Assembly (NCBI RefSeq): GCF_000172415.1
Contig: NZ_ABLD01000008.1
Span: 1 to 64,000, forward strand
Reading direction: 5' to 3'
From: Paraburkholderia graminis C4D1M
GTDB taxonomy: Bacteria; Pseudomonadota; Gammaproteobacteria; Burkholderiales; Burkholderiaceae
Length of the DNA stretch: 64,000 nt
A program made the position numbers and the translations under genes. Shown piece after piece: positions 28,165 to 36,749 of this stretch. A model generated the notes under the pieces. That model was not told the DNA's origin. It did no database searches and saw nothing but the letters and a program-made list of their open reading frames with translations. The first letter of the stretch is position 1, and every line of letters starts with the position of its first letter.

Positions 28165-28968
28165 ATGTACGAGACCACCTATCTGCGCGCCGCATCGCTT
28201 GACGAAGCCGTCGGCTGGCTGCGCGAGCATGAAGAAGCGCGGCCGCTGTCGGGCGGCATGACGCTGATTCCCACCCTCAAGCAGCGCCTCGCCGCGCCCT
28301 CGCATCTGATCGATCTCACGCGCATCGACGCGCTGCGTGGCATTGAAGTGCACGGCGGCATTTTACGCATTGGCGCGCTGAGCAAACACGCCGAGGTTGC
28401 GGCGTCGAGCGTCGTGCGCGGCGCGATTCCGGCGCTTGCCAGCCTGGCTGGCGTGATCGCCGATCCGCAGGTGCGCAACCGCGGCACGCTGGGCGGCTCG
28501 GTCGCCAACAACGATCCGGCCGCCGACTACCCCGCCGCCGTGCTCGGTCTGAATGCGCACGTCGTCACGTCGTCGCAACGGCGCATTCCCGCCGACGAAT
28601 TCTTCGTGGATACCTTCGAGACCGCGCTGCGCCCGGACGAACTCGTGACCGCAATCGAATTTGCGATTCCGCTGCGCGCGGCCTACGCCAAGTACCGGCA
28701 TCCGGCCTCCGGCTACGCGGTGGCCGGCGTCTTCATCGCCCAGTACGACGATACGATCCGCGTCGCCGTGACGGGCGCGGGCGCGTCGGTGTTCCGCTGG
28801 TTCGATGCGGAAAACGCCTTGCAGCAGGACCTTTCGCACGCGGCGCTCGCGTCGCTTTGCATCGACCGCGATACGCTCCCCGACGACGACAACGCGTCCG
28901 CGCCGTATCGCGCTCATCTGATCGAAACCTATACCCGCCGCGCACTGCAGGCGCTGCTTGCGTCGTAA
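28165..28968 (+). CDS. Molybdenum hydroxylase, FAD-binding medium subunit (CoxM-like)
   Basis: The 267-residue subunit passes electrons from the iron-sulphur subunit to an acceptor. FAD-binding motifs are LSGGMTLIPTLKQRL (about residue 30) and TLGGSVANNDPAADYPA (about residue 111). It is the first of the medium, CoxG, small, large gene order. The set belongs to the xanthine dehydrogenase family; automatic annotation as carbon monoxide dehydrogenase would be misleading (see the large subunit). Confidence 0.88.
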   Translation: MYETTYLRAASLDEAVGWLREHEEARPLSGGMTLIPTLKQRLAAPSHLIDLTRIDALRGIEVHGGILRIGALSKHAEVAASSVVRGAIPALASLAGVIADPQVRNRGTLGGSVANNDPAADYPAAVLGLNAHVVTSSQRRIPADEFFVDTFETALRPDELVTAIEFAIPLRAAYAKYRHPASGYAVAGVFIAQYDDTIRVAVTGAGASVFRWFDAENALQQDLSHAALASLCIDRDTLPDDDNASAPYRAHLIETYTRRALQALLAS

Positions 28969-29017
28969 CGGCGTCGTAACTGCGTCGTCACAGCGGACGC
29001 TCATCGAGGAGACAAGA

Positions 29018-29476
29018 ATGGAATTTACTGGATCGCAAACCATCGCGGCATCGCGCGAACAGGTCTGGCAAGGACTCAACGACGCAGCCGTGCTGCAGGA
29101 ATGCATACCTGGTTGCGAATCGTTCGAGGCCGAAAGCGAAGACCGCTACAAGGCGGTGGTGGTGGCGTCGGTCGGGCCCGTCAAGGCGCGCTTCAAGGGC
29201 ACGCTCGAACTGTCGGATCGCGATGCGCCGAGCGGCTACCGGATCGTAGGCCAGGGCGAAGGCGGTATCGCGGGCTTCGGCAAGATGACCGCAACCGTGA
29301 CGCTCGCCGATGCCGAAGACGGCACGCTGCTCACCTACGTGGCCGACGCGCAGGTCGGCGGCAAGCTCGCGCAGATCGGCTCGCGGCTTGTCACGTCCGT
29401 GGCGAACAAGCTCGCCGCCGAATTCTTCAAACGCTTCAACGCGACGCTGAGCGCAGCGAGCCAGGCCGCGCAATGA
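29018..29476 (+). CDS. CoxG-like SRPBCC protein
   Basis: The 152-residue START/SRPBCC-fold protein begins [17 protein letters not shown] and has the CoxG-type segment [13 protein letters not shown]. CoxG proteins help mature or recruit molybdenum hydroxylases to the membrane. It lies between the medium and small subunit genes, inside the operon, which supports a dedicated accessory role. An AGGAGA site precedes the ATG at 29018. Confidence 0.85.
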   Translation: MEFTGSQTIAASREQVWQGLNDAAVLQECIPGCESFEAESEDRYKAVVVASVGPVKARFKGTLELSDRDAPSGYRIVGQGEGGIAGFGKMTATVTLADAEDGTLLTYVADAQVGGKLAQIGSRLVTSVANKLAAEFFKRFNATLSAASQAAQ

Positions 29477-29504
29477 GCGCAAGAACCGGAAACACAGGTG
29501 AATC

Positions 29505-30014
29505 ATGGTTGATGTCCAATTGCAGGTGAACGGCGCGGACGTCGCGCGCGACGTGCCCGACAACACGCTGCTGGTCGAATTCCTGCGCGAGCAATTGCGC
29601 CTCACGGGCACGCACGTGGGTTGCGATACGAGCCAGTGCGGCGCGTGCACCGTGCTTCTCGACGGTCAGGCCGTCAAGTCGTGCACCGTGCTGGCCGCGC
29701 AGGCGAGCGGCGGCCAGGTCGTCACGGTCGAAGGTCTCAACGCAACGTGCGGCGGCAAACTGCACCCGGTGCAGGCTGCTTTCGTTCAGTGCCACGGTCT
29801 GCAATGCGGGTTCTGCACGCCGGGCATGATCATGGCAAGCGCCTTCTATCTGCGCCAAGAGCCGGCGCTCGACCAGGCGAGCATCGCTCATGCGCTGGAG
29901 GGCAACATCTGCCGCTGCACGGGCTATGTGAACATCATCGAGGCCGTTCGCCACGCGGCTCGCGAAATGTATCCGGATGCGCCGTTCGCCAGGACGGAGG
30001 CTCACTCGTCATGA
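29505..30014 (+). CDS. Molybdenum hydroxylase, [2Fe-2S] small subunit (CoxS-like)
   Basis: The 169-residue subunit carries two iron-sulphur clusters. The plant-ferredoxin-type cluster is bound by [16 protein letters not shown] and the second by CGFCTPGM and NICRCTGY. It moves electrons from the molybdenum site to the FAD subunit. Its stop overlaps the start of the large subunit gene (ATGA), consistent with a stoichiometric complex. Confidence 0.93.
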   Translation: MVDVQLQVNGADVARDVPDNTLLVEFLREQLRLTGTHVGCDTSQCGACTVLLDGQAVKSCTVLAAQASGGQVVTVEGLNATCGGKLHPVQAAFVQCHGLQCGFCTPGMIMASAFYLRQEPALDQASIAHALEGNICRCTGYVNIIEAVRHAAREMYPDAPFARTEAHSS

Positions 30015-32362
30015 TCGGCAAACCGATACCTCGCGTCGAAGACCAGCGCTTCGTCACCGGCAACGGCCAGTACACAGACGATATTCACGTCGACGCACAG
30101 TTGCATGCGGCGTTTCTGCGCTCGCCCCATGCGCACGCCGTGCTGCGTTCGATCGACATCGCCGCCGCCCGCGAAGCGCCCGGCGTGATCGCGGTACTGG
30201 CGGGCCAGGATTATCTCGACGACGGCTTCAAGGGGGTGGACCATGTGCCGAATCCCGTCGATGCCATCGACGCGACGAAGAAGGCTTTCCTCACGTCGCT
30301 GACCGGCTCGATCTTCAATCAGCCCCATCTCCCGCTGCCGGTCGACCGGGTGCGCCATGTGGGCGAAGCGATCGCGATGGTGATCGCGCAGACGCCGCTG
30401 CAGGCGCGCAACGCGACCGAACTGATCGACGTGGACTACGACGTGCTCGACGCCGTGATCAACGGCAACGACGCGATGCAGGACGGTGCGCCGCAACTCT
30501 GGGATGGCGCGCCGGGCAACCTGTGCTTTCAGACCCAGATCGGCGATCGTGACGCCGCGCGCGCGATCATCGCCAAAGCGGATCATGTCGTGCGCCGCGA
30601 GTTTCATCACAGCCGGCTCGTCAATTGCCAGATGGAGCCGCGCAGCGCAATCGGCGCGTACGACGCGGCAACCGGCGTCTACACGCTGATCTCCGGCAGT
30701 CAGGGCGCGGTGCGCCAGCAGCTTTGCCTCGCCGCGGCGCTGAAAGTGCCGCCGGCGAACGTGCGCGTGATTTGCCCGGATACCGGTGGCGGCTTCGGGC
30801 CGCGCTCGTTCATCTATGTCGAACAGCTTGCCGTCGTATGGGCCGCGCGCCGCATCGGACGCCCGGTCAAATGGACGAGCGATCGCAGCGAAGCGTTTCT
30901 GTCGGACTACCAGGGGCGCGACGCGATCATCCGCTCGACGATCGGTTTCTCGAAAGACGGCCGCATGCTCGCCATCGACAACGAGTGGATCGGCAACGTC
31001 GGCGCCCACACGGTCTCGTATGTGCCGATGTCGAACGGCACGCGCATCATGACGACCGTCTACGACGTACCGGTGGCCGCCGTGCATGTGAGCGCGGTCC
31101 TGACCAACACCGTGCCCACGGCGCCGTATCGCGGCGCGGGCCGCCCCGAAGCGACGCATGTGATCGAACGTATGCTCGATCTTGCGGCCGCCGGCTTAGG
31201 TATTGATCGCGCGGAGATTCGCCGGCGCAATCTGGTGCCGCGAGACAGGCTTCCGTATCGCAGCCCGATGGGTCTCACATACGACAGCGGCGATTTTGCG
31301 CGCAACATGGCGCGCGCGCTGACGCTCGCGCAATGGGACAGCTTCGCGGAGCGCCGCGAGCAGTCGCGCGCGCAGGGACGGCTGCGCGGCATCGGCCTTG
31401 CGAACTACATCGAATCGCCGGTGGGCGCGCCGCGTGAGCGCATCGAACTGACGGTGCGCGCCGACGGCGGCATCGATATCGTGTCGGGCACGCAGTCGAC
31501 CGGCCAGGGACACGAAACCACGTTCGCGCAGGTGGTCGCGCATCATCTCGGCGTGCCGATGGAAGCCGTCAAGCTGCGCACGGGCGATACCGCGTTCGTG
31601 AGCGTCGGCGGCGGCAGTCACTCGGACCGCACGATGCGGCTCGGCGGCATGCTGCTCGTGGATACCGCGCAACAGATCATTGCGGCCGGCAAGCGCGTCG
31701 CCGCGGTCTTGCTCGATGTGGACGCAGCGAGCGTCGAATTCGCCGACGCGCAATTCACCGCGCCCGCGAGCGGCCGTCGAGTGAGCCTTGCCGGGATCGC
31801 GCAGCATGTGGCGAAAGACGGCCTGCCAGGCGACCCATCGGCGAAAAAGCTGCACGCCCACGCGGAAGTCAGCACGCGCGTGCCCGCCCATCCGACCGGC
31901 GCGGCCGTCTGCGAACTCGAAGTGGACCCCGACACCGGCGCGGTCGAGCTGGTGAACTACACGTCGGTGGACGACGTGGGGCAGCCGATCAATCCGCTGA
32001 TCGTCGAAGGCCAGGTGCATGGCGGCCTCGCGCAGGGAATCGGCCAGGCGCTCTCGGAAGGCTTCTACATGGATCGCCAAACCGGCCAGGTGCTGACCGG
32101 CTCCTACATGGACTACGGCGTGCCGCGCGCCGGCGTGATTCCGCCGCTCAACGTGGAGCTGACGGAAGATCCGACGCAGGGCAATCCGCTGCGAGTGAAA
32201 GGCGGTGGAGAAAGCGGCATCACGCCGGCTACGGCCACCATTTTCAACGCGCTGGCCGACGCGCTGCGCGACTACGGCAGCGACGAACTCGCGATGCCGG
32301 CCACGCCCAGGGTGATCTGGGAATACATACACCGCGCGCAAGGAGGCGCTCATGTCGACTGA
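30011..32362 (+). CDS. Molybdenum hydroxylase, molybdopterin-binding large subunit (xanthine dehydrogenase family)
   Basis: The 783-residue catalytic subunit begins [20 protein letters not shown]. The active-site loop reads PYRGAGRPE, the form II pattern, not the CSFR loop of true carbon monoxide dehydrogenase, so CO oxidation is unlikely. GGGESGITP near the C-terminus carries the expected active-site Glu. Such enzymes hydroxylate heteroaromatic rings next to nitrogen or oxidise aldehydes. With UbiD and a flavin hydroxylase nearby, the probable substrate is an aromatic or N-heteroaromatic acid or its aldehyde precursor. Confidence 0.9.
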   Translation: MIGKPIPRVEDQRFVTGNGQYTDDIHVDAQLHAAFLRSPHAHAVLRSIDIAAAREAPGVIAVLAGQDYLDDGFKGVDHVPNPVDAIDATKKAFLTSLTGSIFNQPHLPLPVDRVRHVGEAIAMVIAQTPLQARNATELIDVDYDVLDAVINGNDAMQDGAPQLWDGAPGNLCFQTQIGDRDAARAIIAKADHVVRREFHHSRLVNCQMEPRSAIGAYDAATGVYTLISGSQGAVRQQLCLAAALKVPPANVRVICPDTGGGFGPRSFIYVEQLAVVWAARRIGRPVKWTSDRSEAFLSDYQGRDAIIRSTIGFSKDGRMLAIDNEWIGNVGAHTVSYVPMSNGTRIMTTVYDVPVAAVHVSAVLTNTVPTAPYRGAGRPEATHVIERMLDLAAAGLGIDRAEIRRRNLVPRDRLPYRSPMGLTYDSGDFARNMARALTLAQWDSFAERREQSRAQGRLRGIGLANYIESPVGAPRERIELTVRADGGIDIVSGTQSTGQGHETTFAQVVAHHLGVPMEAVKLRTGDTAFVSVGGGSHSDRTMRLGGMLLVDTAQQIIAAGKRVAAVLLDVDAASVEFADAQFTAPASGRRVSLAGIAQHVAKDGLPGDPSAKKLHAHAEVSTRVPAHPTGAAVCELEVDPDTGAVELVNYTSVDDVGQPINPLIVEGQVHGGLAQGIGQALSEGFYMDRQTGQVLTGSYMDYGVPRAGVIPPLNVELTEDPTQGNPLRVKGGGESGITPATATIFNALADALRDYGSDELAMPATPRVIWEYIHRAQGGAHVD

Positions 32363-33077
32363 ATCCGTGACTATCCGCCGTGAGGGCGCGTTGCTCGAAG
32401 TGGTGCTCGACCGTCCTGAGAACGGCAACCTGATCGACCAGGCGATGAGCGATGCGATCATCGCCGCCCTGACCACGATCGACGACGACACCAAGCTCGT
32501 GCGCATTGTCACGAGCGGCAAGGACTTCTGCAAAGGACGCCAGTCGCCGATGCCGCCGGCAGGCGCGAAGCCGTCGGCGGAAACGCTGCGCCGCGTCGTC
32601 GCCGCGCCGCCGCTCGCGCTCTACGATGCGCTGAAGGCGGTGCGTGTGCCGGTGCTGTCGGTCGTGCGCGGCGAGGCGATTGGCGTGGGATGCGCGCTCG
32701 CGGGCGTTTGCGATGTCGCGCTTGCCGCCGACGACGCCGTGTTCCAGATCCCCGAGATGGAGCGCGACATTCCGCCGACGCTCGTCATGTCGGCGCTGAT
32801 CGGACGCGTTCCAGTCAAGACGGTTGCACACATGGTGCTGAGCCGCGCGCGGCTCTCCGCGCACGAAGCGCTGGCGGCGGGGCTCGTGAGCCGCGTCGTT
32901 GCATCCGCCTTGCTCGACGCCGAAGCCGGGGCGCTCACCGAAACGCTGCTCGGCTGCAGCGCCGTCACGCTGCGCGCCGTCAAGCAGTTCCTGCATCTCG
33001 CTCCGGAGATGCCCGCGGCGGCTTCGAGCGGCTTTGCCGCCCATCTTGCAGCCACAGCGCTGTCAGCCCGCTTCTGA
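32352..33077 (+). CDS. Enoyl-CoA hydratase/isomerase (crotonase) family protein
   Basis: The 241-residue crotonase-fold protein has the oxyanion-hole segments RIVTSGKDFCKG and VVRGEAIGVGCALAGVCDV. It overlaps the large-subunit gene by 11 bases. No CoA ligase or CoA transferase gene lies in this cluster, which leaves open whether its substrate is a CoA thioester made elsewhere or, as in some crotonase-fold diketone hydrolases, a free diketone. Confidence 0.82.
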   Translation: MSTESVTIRREGALLEVVLDRPENGNLIDQAMSDAIIAALTTIDDDTKLVRIVTSGKDFCKGRQSPMPPAGAKPSAETLRRVVAAPPLALYDALKAVRVPVLSVVRGEAIGVGCALAGVCDVALAADDAVFQIPEMERDIPPTLVMSALIGRVPVKTVAHMVLSRARLSAHEALAAGLVSRVVASALLDAEAGALTETLLGCSAVTLRAVKQFLHLAPEMPAAASSGFAAHLAATALSARF

Positions 33078-33112
33078 GGGCCGCGCGCCGCCCCTCGCAC
33101 AAGGACACGACA

Positions 33113-34678
33113 TTGAGACCGAAGACCACCATCGCTTCCACCGCGCAAGGCGCGGAACTGCCCGACCTGGAGCGCTTCCGGCTGCGCCGCTTTCTCGACT
33201 CGCTCGACGAAACGGAACTCGATAGACGCAGCGAGCCCGTCGATCTGGCCGATATCGCCGCGATCATGGAAGGCAATCCGCGCGCCGTCTGGTTCGCGCA
33301 ACCGGCGGGCGGCAGCGTGCCGCTCGCGGGCAGCGTGGCGGCGAGCCGCTCGCGCCTTGCCAAAGCGTTCGACACGACACCCGGTCAGTTGCTCGAAGTC
33401 GTGCGCGACCGTTTGCGCACGAAGGGCAAGCTCGTCGAAGTGAGCCGCGCACAGGCACCCGTTCAGCAAGTGGTCCTGACCGGCGACGATTGCGATTTCA
33501 CGGCGCTGCCCGTTCATCTGCAACACGATCTGGACGGCGCGCCGTATATCTCGGCGTCTATCGACTTCGCGGTCGACCCCGACACGGGCTGGACCAACGT
33601 CGGCATTCGCCGGCTGATGCTGCGCGGGCGCCGCACCGCCGGAATCGATCTCGTGGCGCCGTCCGATCTGCGCGCGATCTCGCTCGCACATTCGAAGCGC
33701 GGCGAGCGGCTGCCGATCGCTTTCGCCGTCGGCACGCACCCCATCGATCACGTCGGTGCAACGATGCGCATTCCCGCCGACGAACTCGAGCTCGTTGCCG
33801 CGTTGCGCGGCGCGCCGATGGGCGTCGTCAAATGCGTGACCAGCGATCTGCTGGTGCCGGCCGACGCGGAGTTCATTCTCGAAGGCTATCTCGACGAGCG
33901 CGGCCACGCGGAGCCCGAAGGACCGTATGGCGAATTCCTCGGCTATTACGGCGGCATCAAGACCAACCCGGTGTTTCATCTGACTGCGATCACGCATCGC
34001 AAAGACGCTGTGTTCCAGACCTGCACGATCGGCGGCCGCACGATGGCGCGCACCGATACCGCGCAACTGGCCGCGCTGCGCACCGAAGTCACCGTATGGC
34101 GCGCGCTGGAAACGGCCGTGCGCGAGATCAGGGCGGTGTACGCGAGTCCCGCGACGGGCGGCATGTTCAACGTGCGGGTCGCGATGCAACAGCGTGTGCC
34201 TGGCGAAGCGCGCAACGCGATCGCCGCCGTGTTCGCGTCGCTTGCCAACGTCAAGCATGTTTTCGTGGTCGACCCCGACATCGATATCTTCTCGGACGAG
34301 CAGATGGACTGGGCGCTCGCCACGCGCTTCCAGGCGGACCGCGATATGGTGATGCATGGCGGCATGCGCGCGATGCCGCTGGACCCGTCGCTCGCCGGCG
34401 CAACGGTCACCGCCAAACTCGGCTTCGACCTGACGCTGCCGCTCTTGCGCCCCGGCGAACAGCGCGATCTCGAACATCGCGTTCCCACGCCGCCGGTTCT
34501 GACGGGCGCGCGTTTCCATTCGCTGCAAGCCGCACTCGAGCACGGTCCGAAGCGTTTCACCGAACTCATGTCCGCGACAGGAACGCGCGATGGCCGCGAG
34601 ATCGTGCGCTGGCTCGAAGACACGGCGGCAACCCGCGCCATCGTCCGCGACGAGGAGGGGCGATACGCGTTTGCATGA
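33113..34678 (+). CDS. UbiD-family prenyl-FMN-dependent decarboxylase, TTG start
   Basis: The 521-residue enzyme removes (or adds) a carboxyl group on an aromatic, heteroaromatic or alpha,beta-unsaturated acid using prenylated FMN from the UbiX-type protein at 23389. The two catalytic glutamates five apart are in PEGPYGEFLGYYGG and the conserved Arg lies in the WTNVGIRRLMLRG region. The chosen start is TTG at 33113 behind AAGGA, giving a family-like length; no ATG fits. It ends the operon, 35 bases after the crotonase. Substrate cannot be inferred from sequence, but absence of ubiquinone genes marks it as catabolic. Confidence 0.88.
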   Translation: MRPKTTIASTAQGAELPDLERFRLRRFLDSLDETELDRRSEPVDLADIAAIMEGNPRAVWFAQPAGGSVPLAGSVAASRSRLAKAFDTTPGQLLEVVRDRLRTKGKLVEVSRAQAPVQQVVLTGDDCDFTALPVHLQHDLDGAPYISASIDFAVDPDTGWTNVGIRRLMLRGRRTAGIDLVAPSDLRAISLAHSKRGERLPIAFAVGTHPIDHVGATMRIPADELELVAALRGAPMGVVKCVTSDLLVPADAEFILEGYLDERGHAEPEGPYGEFLGYYGGIKTNPVFHLTAITHRKDAVFQTCTIGGRTMARTDTAQLAALRTEVTVWRALETAVREIRAVYASPATGGMFNVRVAMQQRVPGEARNAIAAVFASLANVKHVFVVDPDIDIFSDEQMDWALATRFQADRDMVMHGGMRAMPLDPSLAGATVTAKLGFDLTLPLLRPGEQRDLEHRVPTPPVLTGARFHSLQAALEHGPKRFTELMSATGTRDGREIVRWLEDTAATRAIVRDEEGRYAFA

Positions 34679-34813
34679 CAGGTGCGGCGCAACGGCGCCG
34701 TCGCATCGTCATGGACATGTAAGGGGCGATCGGGTGTTGTCCCGGTCGCGGATACCCGAGCGCGGCGATAGAATCCCGGCAGCCCTCTCGTGCCCTTCCC
34801 ACAGGACCGCCGC

Positions 34814-35734
34814 ATGAATCTGTCCCTGAAACAACTGAAGGTCTTTCTCGGCGTGGCGAACGCGTCGAGCTTCACGAAGACCGCGCAGAGCTTGCATCTG
34901 AGTCAGGCGGCGCTGAGCGCGATCATCCGCGAGCTCGAGACCCAGCTCGATTGCCGGCTGTTCGAACGCACCACGCGCACGGTTGCGCTCACGGAGGCGG
35001 GTCACCTGTTCTATCCAACGGCGATGAAGATCGTCGACACGCTTGAAAAATCCGTTGTCGAACTCAACGAACTCGGCCGGCAGAAGCAGGCGTCGCTGCT
35101 GCTCGGCTGCACGCCGATGATCGCCGCGAGTCTGATGCCGCAAGTGCTTGCGCGTTTCGCCGAGACGAGTCCGCAAGCGCAGATCGAACTCGTCGACCGT
35201 CCTCCCGGCGAGCTTCTGAAGATGGTCGAGGACGGCGATCTCGATGCGGCGTACGGCATCTTCTTCTCGCAGTTGTCCGGGATAGACCGCGTGCCTATCT
35301 TTCCGACGCGGCTCGTCGTGGTCTCGTCGCCCGTGGAAGGAGCGCATGGCATCGGCAAGGTGCCGCGCGACGGAGTGCAATGGCGCGCGCTCGAAGGGTT
35401 GCCGCTCATTACCCTGCCGAAGGAGAACCCGTTGCAGCGGCTGATCGAAGCGTCGTTGTCGAAAGAAGAAGTGACGGCGGGCCGGCGTACGGTTGTCGGT
35501 CATTTGCAGACCGCGGTCGCGATGGCTCACGAAGGACTGGGCGTTGCGATCATGCCGTCGTTCTGCGAACACATCTGCCGGCACTATCAGGTGCGCATCG
35601 ACGTGATCCGGCCAGAGGTGGAATTTTCGTTCTACCGGATCACGCGCAGCGGACGCGACACGCTGCCCGCGCTGGATCAATTCACGCGGATGTTCGCCGC
35701 GGCGGCTCAACTCAGCCCGTTCGTGTCTGGATGA
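34814..35734 (+). CDS. LysR-family transcriptional regulator
   Basis: The 306-residue regulator has an N-terminal helix-turn-helix (SFTKTAQSLHLSQAALSAII, residues about 18-37) and a periplasmic-binding-like effector domain. Start at 34814 (MNLSLKQLK) follows an AGGA site. It lies 135 bases after the UbiD-type gene in the same direction and is the likely activator of the cluster, sensing the substrate or an intermediate. Its end overlaps the convergent anti-sigma gene by 23 bases. Confidence 0.9.
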   Translation: MNLSLKQLKVFLGVANASSFTKTAQSLHLSQAALSAIIRELETQLDCRLFERTTRTVALTEAGHLFYPTAMKIVDTLEKSVVELNELGRQKQASLLLGCTPMIAASLMPQVLARFAETSPQAQIELVDRPPGELLKMVEDGDLDAAYGIFFSQLSGIDRVPIFPTRLVVVSSPVEGAHGIGKVPRDGVQWRALEGLPLITLPKENPLQRLIEASLSKEEVTAGRRTVVGHLQTAVAMAHEGLGVAIMPSFCEHICRHYQVRIDVIRPEVEFSFYRITRSGRDTLPALDQFTRMFAAAAQLSPFVSG

Positions 35735-36614
35735 ATGGCCGCGTGCCACGCCCGTGCCGCGACGATGCGTCGAGCCCGGAGAACATATCGTCGACATTGC
35801 CGTTCGATATCTGCCGGGCGATGGCCGGCAAATCGGCGGAGTCGGCGGAATCGGGCTTGCCGATCAGCGCATAGGACAGTTCGTTCTGCCGCCACGAAAC
35901 GACGTTCATACCGTCCATCTCGCGCTGGGCGATGGACTCGTCAGGGCGCGAATCCTTCATCACGCACAGCGCCACCGGCATGCCATGCTCGGGGAGATAC
36001 ACCATCTGGACGAGCGGCTTGCCGTTATAGCGCAACCGCTCCACCGCCTTGAACGATAGCCCCGCCGCCTGCAGATCGGGCATGCGCAAGCGGATGCCGT
36101 CGACCTTGCGGATCGCATCGACAGTGCGGGCGGCAGCGGCGCCATCGGGAACGACACTGGCGACCGTCTCGCGCGTGTACATGCGCTGATAGTCGACCGC
36201 GACGCTGATCCACGAGCGCGTCTGGACGGCCGCCGTGGAGACTCCGCGATTGCCGGACGCGCCGGGCCATCCGCCAAGATGCTGCACGAGGCCCGCGCAA
36301 AAAGCGCCCGCAATGAAAGCGGCGGCAAGCCACACGCGGCGCTGCGAACGCTGTGCTTGCGGCGCGGGAGTGCTCGATGCCTGCGGCCCCGCGGCCTGCG
36401 CCATCGACTCGATCCGGCGCCGGAGTTCGTCAGGCAGCGGCGGCAATTTCTGCGCCGCGAACGCTTCGCGATAAGGAAGCCGCGACGCTCGCAGCAACGC
36501 CACGCTCTCTCTCAGATCGGCGGATTGCGCGAGCGCGCTCTCGACCGATGCCGCTTCGCGAGCACTGAGTTCGCCGTCGGCATACGCGATCAGTTGGCTG
36601 TCGTCGGGCTTCAT
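35712..36614 (-). CDS. Anti-sigma factor-like membrane protein (second copy)
   Basis: The 300-residue protein has an N-terminal anti-sigma domain (LIAYADGELSAREAASVE), one membrane helix (about residues 100-120, VWLAAAFIAGAFCAGLVQHL) and a periplasmic C-terminal domain. It is a paralogue of the anti-sigma factor at 37938-38942: LRASRLPYREAF against LRASQLPYRHAF, and the C-terminal GKPLVQMVYLPE against GKPLVQIVYLPE. No histidine-cysteine zinc motif is visible. It lies 136 bases after the catalase-like gene and has no sigma factor of its own. Confidence 0.78.
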   Translation of the reverse strand: MKPDDSQLIAYADGELSAREAASVESALAQSADLRESVALLRASRLPYREAFAAQKLPPLPDELRRRIESMAQAAGPQASSTPAPQAQRSQRRVWLAAAFIAGAFCAGLVQHLGGWPGASGNRGVSTAAVQTRSWISVAVDYQRMYTRETVASVVPDGAAAARTVDAIRKVDGIRLRMPDLQAAGLSFKAVERLRYNGKPLVQMVYLPEHGMPVALCVMKDSRPDESIAQREMDGMNVVSWRQNELSYALIGKPDSADSADLPAIARQISNGNVDDMFSGLDASSRHGRGTRPFIQTRTG

Positions 36615-36749
36615 TGGACGATAGGCTAAGGAGAGAAAGGGCTGTGTGAATGAGTGAGTGGCGTCACGGCGGGCACGAACGCCCGTGCTGCCGAAGGCTT
36701 CCATGATAACCGTACTGGCGGTGCGTTCCCACCCGAGGCAGTGCGCGCG

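Noticed and set aside
24195..30014. Nicotinate degradation (nic) cluster
   Set aside because: A NicC-like flavoprotein and CoxS/CoxL-like subunits are present, but no 2,5-dihydroxypyridine dioxygenase, maleamate amidase or maleate isomerase genes were seen, and fumarylacetoacetase is not part of that route.
28165..32362. Aerobic carbon monoxide dehydrogenase operon
   Set aside because: Gene order fits, but the large-subunit loop is of the form II type and the neighbours are aromatic catabolism genes.
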